Origin: Laspinema palackyanum D2c
GTDB lineage: Bacteria > Cyanobacteriota > Cyanobacteriia > Cyanobacteriales > Laspinemataceae
Reading direction: 5' to 3'
Length of the DNA stretch: 64,000 nt
Assembly: GCF_025370875.1 (NCBI RefSeq)
Contig: NZ_JAMXFD010000002.1
Coordinates: 62,001-126,000 of the forward strand
The translations under genes and the position numbers were made by a program. The notes under the pieces are model-generated. The model searched no databases. It was given only the letters and a program-made list of their open reading frames with translations, and had not been told where the DNA came from. This document shows, one piece after another, positions 26,461 to 36,038 of the stretch. The stretch's first letter is position 1; each line of letters starts with the position of its first letter.

Positions 26461-27483
26461 TTATTCAGATAACAAGACAATCCGATAACGAGCTTGATTT
26501 GCTGCCACCTTATCCATCGCCTCATTAATCTGGCTTAAAGGCATGGTTTCAATCATCGGTTTAATTTGATTAATCGCCGCGAAGTCTAACATTTCCTCCA
26601 TAAAACGGCGACCCCCCACGATGCTACCGACTAAAGATTTTTGGCCCAAAATTAACGGAATCAAGGGGACATTTAGAGTGGAAACGGGGAGGCCGACAAA
26701 ACACAACACTCCATTGTTGCCTAATAAGCTAAACGCTAAATTCCAGTCTGTTTCGGCGGAAATGGTACAGATTACTAAATCCAAAGTCCCTTCTACCGCT
26801 TTCATTTCTTCAGCGGTCCCCCACTTTTGATAGTGATGGGCACCAAACTCTTGAGCTTGGTCTGCTTTATCTGCCGAGGTAGAAAAGGCGGTGACTTCCG
26901 CCCCCATTGCCCGGGCAAATTTAATCGCGAGATGTCCGAGTCCGCCAATTCCCATGACTCCAACTTTCGTGCCCGGGTGTTTGATATAGGTGCGTAAGGG
27001 AGTGTACACGGTAATTCCCGCACATAGTAGCGGTGCAGCACTGGCCGAGTCTAAGGCATCGGGAATTTTGTAAGTAAATGAGGCGTTCACGCGCAGGCGA
27101 TCGGCAAATCCGCCATGATTACCGACTATTAGACCTGTATAGCCTTGGCGACAAATATTTTCTTCCCCTTGCAAGCAGTGGTCACAAGTTCGGCAAGAGT
27201 TACGGATCCAGCCCACTCCGACGCGAGCGCCTTTCTGGAGATGGGTGACTTTTTCTCCCACTTCCGTGACAATTCCCACGACTTCATGTCCGGCGACGAG
27301 GGGAAATTGACTCACTCCCCAGTCATTATCCCGCATATGAAGATCCGTATGGCACAGGCCATTATGAGTGACGCGAATTTCTATGTCATCAACTTGCAAG
27401 GGCGCGGGTTGATATGAGTAAGGTTGGAGCTTTTCCCTGGCTTGTAACGCTGCGTAAGCTTTGAACTTTGTAGCTTCGATCAT
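26461..27483 (-). CDS. Zinc-dependent medium-chain alcohol dehydrogenase (YahK/AdhA-type)
   Basis: 340 residues. Catalytic zinc ligands are in GLCHTDLH and AGHEVVG. The structural zinc cysteines are in CRTCDHCLQGEENIC. The cofactor fold reads VGVMGIGGLGHLAIKFARAMG, and the following TAFSTSADK suggests NADP(H). The conserved PLLCAGITVYTPLR is that of the cinnamyl-alcohol-dehydrogenase/YahK group. It would reduce aldehydes to alcohols in the cytoplasm; Synechocystis has a similar enzyme (slr1192 type), but the natural substrate is open. The ATG at 27483 is preceded by GGGAAA. No operon partners. Confidence 0.93.
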   Translation of the reverse strand: MIEATKFKAYAALQAREKLQPYSYQPAPLQVDDIEIRVTHNGLCHTDLHMRDNDWGVSQFPLVAGHEVVGIVTEVGEKVTHLQKGARVGVGWIRNSCRTCDHCLQGEENICRQGYTGLIVGNHGGFADRLRVNASFTYKIPDALDSASAAPLLCAGITVYTPLRTYIKHPGTKVGVMGIGGLGHLAIKFARAMGAEVTAFSTSADKADQAQEFGAHHYQKWGTAEEMKAVEGTLDLVICTISAETDWNLAFSLLGNNGVLCFVGLPVSTLNVPLIPLILGQKSLVGSIVGGRRFMEEMLDFAAINQIKPMIETMPLSQINEAMDKVAANQARYRIVLLSE

Positions 27484-27967
27484 AATACTTTTCCCAAATG
27501 GTGGTCAACCATATACATTTTAAATTTTATCCCCCGTATTATCCTTTCGCCAAAAATTTAATCAAAAATTAAGAAAGCTTTATACTATCAGTAAACTTTC
27601 TCAAGAAACAACTTCTTAAGAGAAGATAAAACAATCTAAATATATAACTGTGAGCAAGCATTTTTCTCACTCCAAGGGGTCCAGAATTTTATAAAATTTT
27701 TCTTTAGACAGGGAACCGATTATCCAGCCTGAACTCATCGCCTTTTTAGTCTCAGACTAACCCTAAGCGAATCAATTCCCATGCGAAAAACCCGGCCTCT
27801 GGAACAGGCCGGGTTTCTTTGATAACCCTAGTGTGTCGGTCCAGTATTAGATCAGCTAGGACAAGAAACCTGGTTTTTGTACTTAATCTGTTGCTAATCA
27901 ACAACATTTTGGTTAAGAAACCGGGTTTGTCTTCCCTCTACTGTACCGACGCCCTACGGACTTAAAA
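27484..27967. other. Spacer with terminator and repeat hairpins
   Basis: About 480 bases. AT-rich promoter-like sequence lies next to the dehydrogenase start. Then comes the terminator at 27788-27816, and then two related units, AAGAAACCTGGTTTTTG and AAGAAACCGGGTTTGTC, at ~27865 and ~27915. The second pair is a common cyanobacterial small repeat. No gene seen. Confidence 0.5.
27788..27816 (-). terminator. Strong intrinsic terminator, usable both ways
   Basis: AAACCCGGCCT pairs with AGGCCGGGTTT over a 7-base loop. On the minus strand the stem is followed by a T run (GGGTTTTTCG), so it can end the leftward hydrolase gene that stops at 27968. Confidence 0.8.
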
Positions 27968-28996
27968 TTAAGCTCGACGCAACCAGGGATTTCGTTCCAT
28001 CACGAGAGAACGCTTATCCAGCAAGGTCATGAAAATTGGCAGTTCTGCCGCAGCGCGATCGCCTACATTCAGAGTCCGAACTGCCGCATCAAATGTCTCC
28101 CCTCGGGTCATCCGTTCGGCAATATCCCCAATTTCATCCCAGGTTAACTTGCTGTCAATATAGGCTTTTGCCATCGCAATTAACATGGATTCGTGAGGAT
28201 TTCCCTCCCCTTGAGTCATCATCGTGTGAGGAATATCCAAAACCCGGTCAAAAATATGATACCAACTCCGAGGTGCAAAGCGGGAAACCGACTCAAACAA
28301 CGTGCGATGTTCCCGATGACCCACCGCGCGATCGCTCTCACTCGAAATAATAAACATCGGTGCAGAGGCTTCTCGTTTGGCCCGATTCAGTACCTCTCCC
28401 CCCATCAACAACACCGTTTTCAGTGCGGGCACTGCAAACCCATCGTACCCATATCGCCGCTGTCCCGGTCTCGGCGCACCCCAATCACAATAATCCGGAG
28501 TCAGCTTTCGCACAAACAAATCCAAAACCCGACTACTACTGCTCAAATAGGGTGCAAATAACAAACAACCGGCAATATCCGCAGCGCGTTCCAAGGCCAA
28601 CCAGGCCGCTACCGTACCCCCGCCGGATAACCCGCCGATGTAGACCTCTTCTCCCAACTCTTGAGCGCGATCGAGCCATTCCAGGGCAAACTCTTGATAC
28701 GCTGCTGCCGTAGTCGGTAATGGCGCAGGATTCTGGCGACTCCAATTCCCCCCGTGACCATGACCGGGCATTAAGGGGACTAAAACATTGTAACCCGCCT
28801 TAAAAAAAGCCTCTCCCATCGGCACAAACTGCCAGGGTGCAGCGGTAAATCCATGAAAGAACAGCAGCACTTTTTTGGTTCGGCGAGGATGGAGAAAAAA
28901 GCGCGATCGGCAGTGTTCATTCAGCAGAGGCAGCGCATCTTCACGGCTTTTGGCATTGCAAACAAAGTCGGCGATCGAACCACAGTAATTCAACAT
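27968..28996 (-). CDS. Alpha/beta-hydrolase family protein
   Basis: 342 residues. The fold signature is clear: LLFFHGFTAAPWQFVPMG (oxyanion loop), the nucleophile elbow GGLSGGGTVAAW, an acid-bearing strand FIISSESDRAVG and a C-terminal histidine in DIPHTMMTQGEGNP. No signal peptide, so cytosolic. About 60 extra residues follow the catalytic histidine (MTRGETFDAAVRTLNVGDRA). The serine-hydrolase triad is complete, but the substrate (ester, thioester or lipid) is unknown. The ATG at 28996 is chosen. It stands 96 bp downstream of argB on the same strand and may be read from its transcript. Confidence 0.9.
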   Translation of the reverse strand: MLNYCGSIADFVCNAKSREDALPLLNEHCRSRFFLHPRRTKKVLLFFHGFTAAPWQFVPMGEAFFKAGYNVLVPLMPGHGHGGNWSRQNPAPLPTTAAAYQEFALEWLDRAQELGEEVYIGGLSGGGTVAAWLALERAADIAGCLLFAPYLSSSSRVLDLFVRKLTPDYCDWGAPRPGQRRYGYDGFAVPALKTVLLMGGEVLNRAKREASAPMFIISSESDRAVGHREHRTLFESVSRFAPRSWYHIFDRVLDIPHTMMTQGEGNPHESMLIAMAKAYIDSKLTWDEIGDIAERMTRGETFDAAVRTLNVGDRAAAELPIFMTLLDKRSLVMERNPWLRRA

Positions 28997-29092
28997 TTAA
29001 ACACCCGGTGCAGTCAGAAGGATCAAGGATATATAGCTATTTCATCCTTCTGACTCGGCAATCCTGATATAATGAAAAATCGCTGGTGAAAT

Positions 29093-29989
29093 TTACCGCT
29101 GATATCCCGAAGCGACAATCATCGAACCAATTCCCGTATCGGTCAAAATTTCCAGTAACAGGGAGTGATTAATCCGACCATCAATAATGTGAGCCGCTTT
29201 TACTCCTTGAGCCAAACTTCTTACACAACAGGTCACCTTGGGAATCATCCCCCCGGAAACCACCCCGGTTTTCATCAGTTCCCGCGCTTGTTGAATATCC
29301 AGTTGCGGCAGCAGAGTAGAAGGGTCCTTGGGATCTTGTAAAATTCCGGCAGTGTCCGTCATTAAGATTAATTTTTCCGCACCCAAAGCCGCAGCCAGTT
29401 CTCCGGCGATCGTATCCGCATTAATATTATACGATTGACCCGCATCATCCGCCGCCACACTGGAGACAACGGGGATATAGCCAGATTTGACTAAGGCTTC
29501 TAAAATTTTGGTATTCACCGAACTCACTTCCCCGACAAAACCAATGCCTTCATCCCCTTGAGGACGTGCGGTGATTAAATTCCCATCCTTCCCGCACAAC
29601 CCGACAGCCGAACCCCCCGCTTGACTAATCAAGGCGACAATTTCCTTGTTGACCCGGCCTACTAAGACCATTTCCACCACATCCATTGTCGGCGCATCGG
29701 TGACCCGTAGACCATTTTTAAATTGGGGTTCAATGCCGAGTTTGTCCAACCAGCTATTGATTTCCGGACCGCCACCGTGGACCAGGACAGGCCGGACCCC
29801 TACACAGGCCAAAAACACCAAATCCCGCATCACTTGGTCTTTAAGGGTGCTGTCTTTCATAGCCGCACCCCCATATTTGACCACAATGGTACGTCCGGCA
29901 AATTGCTGGATATAGGGGAGGGCTTCACTAAGCACCTTCACCCGCATTGCTTCAGTTTCTTGTTGGCTGAGTTCTTTCTCGGTCACCAT
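29093..29989 (-). CDS. argB: Acetylglutamate kinase
   Basis: ArgB phosphorylates N-acetyl-L-glutamate, the committed and arginine-regulated step of arginine synthesis. It is the target of PII signalling in cyanobacteria. 298 residues: [82 protein letters not shown], and [10 protein letters not shown] near the end. The N-terminal helix of the arginine-sensitive hexameric type is present ([19 protein letters not shown]). The ATG at 29989 has AGGGAA five bases upstream. The frame stays open to 30037, but that TTG start is unlikely. aroK lies 115 bp upstream on the same strand. Confidence 0.97.
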   Translation of the reverse strand: MVTEKELSQQETEAMRVKVLSEALPYIQQFAGRTIVVKYGGAAMKDSTLKDQVMRDLVFLACVGVRPVLVHGGGPEINSWLDKLGIEPQFKNGLRVTDAPTMDVVEMVLVGRVNKEIVALISQAGGSAVGLCGKDGNLITARPQGDEGIGFVGEVSSVNTKILEALVKSGYIPVVSSVAADDAGQSYNINADTIAGELAAALGAEKLILMTDTAGILQDPKDPSTLLPQLDIQQARELMKTGVVSGGMIPKVTCCVRSLAQGVKAAHIIDGRINHSLLLEILTDTGIGSMIVASGYQR

Positions 29990-30104
29990 AGGTATTCCCT
30001 GAAAATAGGACACTCCTAGCTTATGGCAATTTTTCAACCCTGAGAATCATCGAAAAAATTTGGGTTGAAGGGAATCGAGGGATTGGCGTGGGGAAGGGGA
30101 GGAT

Positions 30105-30653
30105 TTAGTTCTGATTAACACGGTGTTTGAGGATTTTGGAAATTTCGCTTAAAACTCCCGTAGCGATTTGTTCTGGGGTATCTTCAGGACCGACAATCAC
30201 GCGCACATCGGCCTGGGAGTACAGGGATTGACGTTGGTCAAGGAGTGATCGCAGTTTACCCATTGGGTCAGGGTCTCTTAACAATGGCCGGGTGGTATCC
30301 CCTTCCAAGCGCTGATAAAGTTGCTCCACGGGGACATCTAACCACACCACCACCCCATGTTGCAGATAACTCCAGTTTTGCCGGTTCAGGATAATCCCTC
30401 CCCCCGTCGCCACAACCAGACGGGTATAGGCGCACAATTCGCTCAATACCTTGGTTTCCAGTTCCCGAAAAGCCGCCTCTCCACTTTCGGCGAAAATCTC
30501 CGGGATGGATTGACCCGCCACCTGTTCAATCAGGCGATCGGTATCAAAATAACGATACTCCAATTGGGGGGCCAGAATTTGGGCAATGGTGGTTTTTCCA
30601 GACCCCATCATCCCGATGAGATAGAGGTTGCATCCTTTAAGAAACTGATTCAC
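30105..30653 (-). CDS. aroK: Shikimate kinase
   Basis: 182 residues, normal for AroK, which makes shikimate 3-phosphate in the chorismate pathway. Motifs: P-loop LIGMMGSGKTTIAQ, the shikimate-binding DTDRLIEQ, FRELETKVL, the GGG of VVATGGGIILN, and TRPLLRDPDP (lid arginine). It starts at a GTG (30653) with only a weak ribosome site; no better in-frame start exists before the P-loop. It lies between argB and the CHAT-associated membrane protein gene on the same strand, 70 bp from the latter. The link is probably positional only. Confidence 0.95.
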   Translation of the reverse strand: MNQFLKGCNLYLIGMMGSGKTTIAQILAPQLEYRYFDTDRLIEQVAGQSIPEIFAESGEAAFRELETKVLSELCAYTRLVVATGGGIILNRQNWSYLQHGVVVWLDVPVEQLYQRLEGDTTRPLLRDPDPMGKLRSLLDQRQSLYSQADVRVIVGPEDTPEQIATGVLSEISKILKHRVNQN

Positions 30654-30723
30654 GATAATTGGTTAAGGCAGGGCGAGGTTATTCTTACCATTGTTGGGGG
30701 TCGCAAATCAAGGGGAGAGAGAG

Positions 30724-32169
30724 TTATCCTCGTTTTTCTGCAAATGATTGTATTCCTCGTCGAATCAACCACACAAGTAATCCCAATAAAACCCCGATCG
30801 CAATGCTAATCCCCAGGACTTTGGTAAAAGGATGGAGGGGTTTATTGAAATCCGGAATCCATTGAATGGTCATCTCCCCAGTCTCACTTCCAGCAGTGAG
30901 ATAGCCAGAACTAGAGGCGGCAATCCCAGCACCGGCTAATCCGGCACTGATGACATAAATCAGGGTTTCTAAGTGGCGATCGCGCTGTTTCTCCTGTTCC
31001 AACCGCAGGCGATCGCTTTTCGCTTGGTCGATTTCAACAATCCCTCGAATCGAGGCGATCGCCTGGTCCATCAACTCCGTCCCATGTTCAAAATAGCCTA
31101 AATCTGCCTTAATTTGCCTCCGGAAGTGCGGTGCGGTATTTTCCCCGAAGTGCTTCAGAAATGATAGTTCTTCCTTATCGATTCCTAGTTTAGCACAAAT
31201 CTCGTCAATTGTCTCCAAATAGTTGTAAAGATTTATCTCGATTGTATTGGCAAAATCCTCCATTTTTCGCAGCAGACGAGTGTATTGCAGGGAGTCTCGG
31301 GCGAAGCCTTTTAACTGAGATTTGAAACTATCCAGATCCTGGTCACTCGTCAAGGCATCCGTGGAATCGAGTTTCTTTTGGAGATCATCCAGCTTCTGCT
31401 CAATTTGGCCATAGTCTGTATCTAATTTTGCATAAACCACCCGGCTATCATGAAATGCCTTAACAATTTTGGTACGATAAAGGAGTAAAGCGATGAGTTC
31501 CTGCTGGCAATTATCATATTGATTGTCGGCTGTTTTGGAATAAAACAGCCAAATGAGAAGCGGGGGATGAAGGGAAAGGCTAGGTTTACCATACTCAAAA
31601 ATAGGGCTATCGAATAACTCCCCAGCGCGATAGAATGGCGGGGCAGCTTTACCCAGCAGGGATTGACCGCATTGATCGGCAATGTTTCGGAGAAATTTAA
31701 CATCCTTTGGCTTGGTTTTGGTAGTTAACCAAGCCGTAATCAGGAGAGTTTGTCCTAAAAGTTGATCAGAGTTAGGCAGAGTTAAAACATCATTGGGATT
31801 GAATTTACTCAGCACTTGCACTGGGACAGTCTCAGCCGTATCATCCTCGTCAGAATAGCCGACATTTAACCAAAGCACATAACTATCTTGGAGTTGTTGC
31901 GGTTGAGCAAACCCTTCAATCTGCGGAGATTTTTCCGGGAGAAAATGAAGGGAAACATCAGTCAGCAAATCCGATCGGTTACTGGTTCCATTCTCCGGAA
32001 AAACAAGGTTGGGAATCAGAGTTTTCTCGGTAAAATGATGCAGAATATTATCCCCATATTGCCAGAGGGGATTGATTTTTCCTTCTGCGTCTTCTCGGAG
32101 AGAATAGGCGAATACATAGAGATTTGGGGCAAAAAGGCGATCGCCTGCCTCAGTTGGTTTAGGATCCAT
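30724..32169 (-). CDS. Unknown protein with two C-terminal membrane helices, in operon with TPR-CHAT gene
   Basis: 481 residues from the ATG at 32169, four bases after the stop of the upstream small gene. An open frame continues 79 codons further upstream but only as the shadow of that gene. The first ~180 residues are a soluble domain (RLFAPNLYVFAYSLREDAEG, SYVLWLNVGYSDEDD, LLGQTLLITAWLTTKTKPKD) that I do not recognise. A long helical/coiled region follows (~200-380; DYGQIEQKLDDLQKKLDSTD). Then come two membrane segments (LIYVISAGLAGAGIAASSSG and VLGISIAIGVLLGLLVWLI) and a short basic tail. Spacing ties it to the small gene and, less tightly, to the CHAT gene. A membrane effector or a substrate of the protease is one idea. 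Confidence 0.7.
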   Translation of the reverse strand: MDPKPTEAGDRLFAPNLYVFAYSLREDAEGKINPLWQYGDNILHHFTEKTLIPNLVFPENGTSNRSDLLTDVSLHFLPEKSPQIEGFAQPQQLQDSYVLWLNVGYSDEDDTAETVPVQVLSKFNPNDVLTLPNSDQLLGQTLLITAWLTTKTKPKDVKFLRNIADQCGQSLLGKAAPPFYRAGELFDSPIFEYGKPSLSLHPPLLIWLFYSKTADNQYDNCQQELIALLLYRTKIVKAFHDSRVVYAKLDTDYGQIEQKLDDLQKKLDSTDALTSDQDLDSFKSQLKGFARDSLQYTRLLRKMEDFANTIEINLYNYLETIDEICAKLGIDKEELSFLKHFGENTAPHFRRQIKADLGYFEHGTELMDQAIASIRGIVEIDQAKSDRLRLEQEKQRDRHLETLIYVISAGLAGAGIAASSSGYLTAGSETGEMTIQWIPDFNKPLHPFTKVLGISIAIGVLLGLLVWLIRRGIQSFAEKRG

Positions 32170-32173
32170 TCGA

Positions 32174-32506
32174 TTAAGTCTCCCTGGAAGAATCTTTTCT
32201 ATCTCGTTCCCGCAAAACTTGAGACAATTTCGGAAAGCGATTATCCAAAACCTTCTCCGATTGTGCCGATTCACTAGGTTTCGGCTTCGGTTTTCTGCTT
32301 GCACCAATAATTGCCTCGGCCAACCCTGAATAGGCTTCGCATAATTCCTCAATTTTCGTAGCGATCGCCGGATTAGAGAGATCTTCCAACTCCCCCATTT
32401 CAGCATTGAGAGACTCTAGCCCTGCCATTGCCCCAGTTGCCTCAAACACCTCCGGTTGATTATCCCAAACATTCAGAAAGTCAGCAATCAGTTTTTCTGG
32501 TTTCAT
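32174..32506 (-). CDS. Small acidic helical protein between TPR-CHAT and membrane protein genes
   Basis: 110 residues from the ATG at 32506, which has GGAGAAG nine bases upstream. Mostly helix: MKPEKLIADFLNVWDNQPEV, LESLNAEMGELEDLSNPAIA, then LCEAYSGLAEAIIGAS. A basic, Ser/Lys/Pro-rich tail follows (RKPKPKPSESAQSEK). I do not recognise a family. It is coupled to the next gene (4-bp spacing) and lies 108 bp after the CHAT gene stop. It could be an adaptor or regulator of one of its neighbours. Confidence 0.65.
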   Translation of the reverse strand: MKPEKLIADFLNVWDNQPEVFEATGAMAGLESLNAEMGELEDLSNPAIATKIEELCEAYSGLAEAIIGASRKPKPKPSESAQSEKVLDNRFPKLSQVLRERDRKDSSRET

Positions 32507-32614
32507 AGTTTCTTCTCCATTCGCTATTGCCCAAGTACCTGCCGTAGGAACAAGGCCCCGCACTATCCTTACCCCTAGTCTTGGGGATAAAGATTTTCAT
32601 CTTCTAACCTAATT

Positions 32615-35600
32615 CTACTGTCCAACGGCGCAAAAAGCAGCCCAATAATAGGGAGACTCAAACCGTTTGACATCGAGTTTCGTCTTGTATCCTAATCGTA
32701 AGTAATAGCACATTTCCTCCCGCCGTTCCCCCCCAATCAACGGACAACCCACAATCCACTCCAACAACTGCGCCACGGTAACTTGCTGCATCCACTCCTG
32801 AGTTTGCTTCACCGCCAATGCCACCGGGGGCTGATTTTCGCCCAGGAGGGTTTCGTAAAAGTGAATCATAAAAATCGCCGTGGATAAATCATTCACCGCC
32901 CATAATGTCCCGAGCACATTGCGCGAACCGGCAAAGAAAAATCCGGCGAGAATGCTGATATATTCATCGCTAGTGGTGCGAATATCCGTGATACCCGTTT
33001 CGCAGGCAGAGAGGGCGACGAGACGACATTGCCGGAAGCGCAGGTTAAAGATTTCTGGCAGAGTCAGGCATTCGCTAGGATTAAACTCACCGCGTTGAGA
33101 ACGAATCCGGGGAACACCTTCCTCTGTCGCCGTGGTTTCGGAGAGTTTGGCATCAGCGAGAATCAGTCCCGAATTGCGGGGATTGGCAAAGTCAAAAGAA
33201 CCATGACAGGCGAAGTGGACGAAAGCGGCATCTTTTAACAGGGTTGCCGCTTGGTTAAACCCAGTTTTGCTGGCAGCGTCTCCTTTTAGGACAGTGACTG
33301 CGTTAAAACCCGTTTGAATTGCCTCGACTTCGATATTCGTATAGTCTAAATCTGCCGTTGGGTTTTGTATCGCAAATAAAGATTTCTCTTCTCCCCCCTT
33401 TCCTAACGGGGTACTCTCTTGTGATAAAGATAACTGCAAAATCTGACTACTGGGGACATAGCGAATCCCTTGGGGAAATTTATCGCTGAGATATTCTGTC
33501 TGGGAAACGGGCAAAGCATGGAGGGGAAATAAATGCAGAAAGCGATAGGGAACTAAGACTAACTCCTGACAGTGGGAAGGAATACGAGAGAGCAGTTTAT
33601 CCAGTTCCAAAATCTCCGCCAACCGCTGCAAGTATGAGGGTAACTGCTGCCGCCACTGGCTTTTATCTGTATTATAATAAGCGATTACATACTCACTCGT
33701 CAACTGTACCAACCCCTCCCAGGCATCCGGCTCGGTAGAGACCAGGATAGGTTCCCCCTGACGAGTGACGATAAAGGCATGGATACCTTTGTTCGTAAAA
33801 TACCACTCTACAATCGCCCGGTTATCATCCACGAGTGCTTGAATTTCTCGGTAGGGCATGGGTTGCACTTGTTGCCCCAATCGGAATTTCGGGTTATGGG
33901 GGGTAATTTCCTCCTCGACTAAAGTATCGATTTCTTGGTGTAATTTCTTGCTTTGTTGAATTATTTCAGTCTTTGAAAGTGTGGAGAATGTGCTATTATC
34001 CGACTGCTGCTGGAGGTTCCACAATTCTTGGGATAAAGCATCGTAGCGTTCCCACACTTCTGAGGAAACCCCTGGCGGTTTGAGGCGGGTAGCTGCCATC
34101 AATTCCAGTAAGTTTCTCGCCTTGCTGCGTTCCGCATATTCCAAAGCAGCCGAGTAATTCTCCAATTCTAGACAGACTTCAACCATGTTGCCATAGAGTT
34201 TCTGCCATTCTTCCGCTAATTTCTGCTTGTCTGCCTCACCCCCAATAATTATGCCACTGCGAATTTCTTCTACGGTATCAATGGCAGCAACAAACGTCTT
34301 GTAGGCATTCTGTACTTGAGAACTGTCGCGATAGGCAAGTCCTAAATTAAATAAGGTTTCGGCATGGTTTTGCGGGAATGATTCCTGGGTATAAACTTGT
34401 AAAGCGGCTTGGAAAGAGGCAATGGCCAATTCCAGATTCTGCCTCCGTTCTCCTTGGATGAGGTTACGGTAGGTATTCCCCAGATTATTTTGGGTCATTG
34501 CCCAATCTTGGGGAAAGGCATCCCGGGTAAAAATTTGTAAAGCGTCTTGGTAACAGGCGATGGCCAATTCCAGATTCTGCCGCTTTTCCCCTTCGATGCG
34601 GTTATTGTAGGTATTCCCCAGATTATTTAGGCTCATCATTACCCAATCTTCGGGAAAGGCATCTCGTCGGGTTCTAACTTGTAAAGCGTCTTGGTAACAA
34701 GCAATGGCCAATTCCAGATTCTGCCGCTTTTCCCCTTCGATCCGGTCACCGTAGGCAGTCCCCAGATTATTTTGGGTCCCTGCCCATTTTTCGGGAAAGG
34801 CATCCTGAGTATAAACTCGTAAAGCGTCTTGGTAACAAGTAATGGCCAATTCCAGATTCTGCCGCTTTTCCCCTTGGATGCGGTTAAGGTAGGCATTCCC
34901 CAGATTATTTTGAGTCTCTGCCCATTTTTCAAGAAAGGTGTTAGGGGTTCTTACTTGTAAAGCTGCTTTGAAATATGAGATCGCCAATTCCAGATTCTGC
35001 CCCCGTTCCCCTTGGATGCGGTTATTGTAGGCAGTCCCCAGATTATTTTGGGTCCCTGCCCATTTTTCGGGAAAGGCATCCTGAGTATAAACTCGTAAAG
35101 CGTCTTGGTAACAAGTAATGGCCAATTCCAGATTCTGCCGCTTTTCCCCTTGGATGCGGTTAAGGTAGGCATTCCCCAGATTATTTTGAGTCTCTGCCCA
35201 TTTTTCAAGAAAGGTGTTAGGGGTAAAAACTTCTAAAGCGGCTTGGTAACAGTTGAACGCCAGTTCCAGATTCTGCCTCGGTTCTCGTTGGATGCAGTTA
35301 AGGTAGACATTACCCAGATTATTTTGGAGACTAGCCCACCTTTCCGGGGCTTGTTCTCGGGTAAAAACCGTTAAACTAATTTCATAGCCGACTACTGCGA
35401 TTTCCTGATTATTAATCGGATTTCCTAATGGAAATTCTTGAATTAAAGTGGCGAAGTCGCCAATATCTGCCGCAATACTAGCAGCTTGATTTTCCTCGAT
35501 TTGATTGAGGGTTTTACTGGCCCAATTGTTCAAAATTTGTATCAGGTTCACATCCAATTTATCCAGGTTCTGTTGTAGCAAGGGATACACCACTGAGGGA

Positions 35601-35938
35601 CTGCTTTGACTATCTTGAATTGCTTGCAATATCTGCATTAAAAAGTTGAAATAGTCTTCCGCTGTAGCATGACCTTGGGTTTCCCTGGATTCACCCCCAC
35701 CGCCAGAGGGTTGTTGGTCGAGAAAGGCCACCACCTGTTGCGCCACATCTCGCAGAAACTGCGCCTGATTCTCTTCCCCTTCCTGCTGCAACTGTTGTGC
35801 CCGCAGTTGACACGCCTGCATAAATCCTTCATCTACTAACTCGATCGCCTGGTTGAGGATTTGGTCTTCCTCGCCATTGGGACAGGTGAGCAGTTGTTGA
35901 ATCAGGTTGCGATAGGCTTGGATGCGTCGTTCGTTCAT
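32615..35938 (-). CDS. TPR-repeat protein with C-terminal CHAT (caspase-like) domain
   Basis: 1107 residues from the ATG at 35938; an in-frame TTG at 35980 is a poorer choice. Residues ~1-185 are a helical N-terminal region. About seven and a half TPR-type repeats of 46 residues follow (~193-540), each like FPEKWAxTQNNLGxAYxNRIxGE then xxQNLELAIxCYQDA. A helical linker leads to the CHAT domain (~700-1107). That has the catalytic dyad in VHFACHGSFDF (His ~912) and VALSACETGI (Cys ~977), and also GSRNVLGTLWAVND. CHAT proteins are caspase-clan peptidases; TPR-CHAT proteins are cut-and-signal partners in several bacterial conflict systems. Both catalytic residues are present. It heads an apparent operon with the two downstream genes. 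Confidence 0.9.
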   Translation of the reverse strand: MNERRIQAYRNLIQQLLTCPNGEEDQILNQAIELVDEGFMQACQLRAQQLQQEGEENQAQFLRDVAQQVVAFLDQQPSGGGGESRETQGHATAEDYFNFLMQILQAIQDSQSSPSVVYPLLQQNLDKLDVNLIQILNNWASKTLNQIEENQAASIAADIGDFATLIQEFPLGNPINNQEIAVVGYEISLTVFTREQAPERWASLQNNLGNVYLNCIQREPRQNLELAFNCYQAALEVFTPNTFLEKWAETQNNLGNAYLNRIQGEKRQNLELAITCYQDALRVYTQDAFPEKWAGTQNNLGTAYNNRIQGERGQNLELAISYFKAALQVRTPNTFLEKWAETQNNLGNAYLNRIQGEKRQNLELAITCYQDALRVYTQDAFPEKWAGTQNNLGTAYGDRIEGEKRQNLELAIACYQDALQVRTRRDAFPEDWVMMSLNNLGNTYNNRIEGEKRQNLELAIACYQDALQIFTRDAFPQDWAMTQNNLGNTYRNLIQGERRQNLELAIASFQAALQVYTQESFPQNHAETLFNLGLAYRDSSQVQNAYKTFVAAIDTVEEIRSGIIIGGEADKQKLAEEWQKLYGNMVEVCLELENYSAALEYAERSKARNLLELMAATRLKPPGVSSEVWERYDALSQELWNLQQQSDNSTFSTLSKTEIIQQSKKLHQEIDTLVEEEITPHNPKFRLGQQVQPMPYREIQALVDDNRAIVEWYFTNKGIHAFIVTRQGEPILVSTEPDAWEGLVQLTSEYVIAYYNTDKSQWRQQLPSYLQRLAEILELDKLLSRIPSHCQELVLVPYRFLHLFPLHALPVSQTEYLSDKFPQGIRYVPSSQILQLSLSQESTPLGKGGEEKSLFAIQNPTADLDYTNIEVEAIQTGFNAVTVLKGDAASKTGFNQAATLLKDAAFVHFACHGSFDFANPRNSGLILADAKLSETTATEEGVPRIRSQRGEFNPSECLTLPEIFNLRFRQCRLVALSACETGITDIRTTSDEYISILAGFFFAGSRNVLGTLWAVNDLSTAIFMIHFYETLLGENQPPVALAVKQTQEWMQQVTVAQLLEWIVGCPLIGGERREEMCYYLRLGYKTKLDVKRFESPYYWAAFCAVGQ
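34751..35224. repeat. Identical 198-bp segments inside the TPR-CHAT gene, 276-bp apart
   Basis: 34751-34948 and 35027-35224 agree base for base by my reading, an offset of exactly two 138-bp TPR units. Repeats 2-3 and 4-5 of the protein are therefore a recent duplicate or have been homogenised. Confidence 0.8.
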
Positions 35939-36038
35939 GGCAGGGGATACAGGAGGGGGATGGTTGTTATTATAACCCAACCTAAGTGACTGGGTTTTGA
36001 GATAAACTTTAAGGGAACTGGTTGAATCTTCTCACCTG

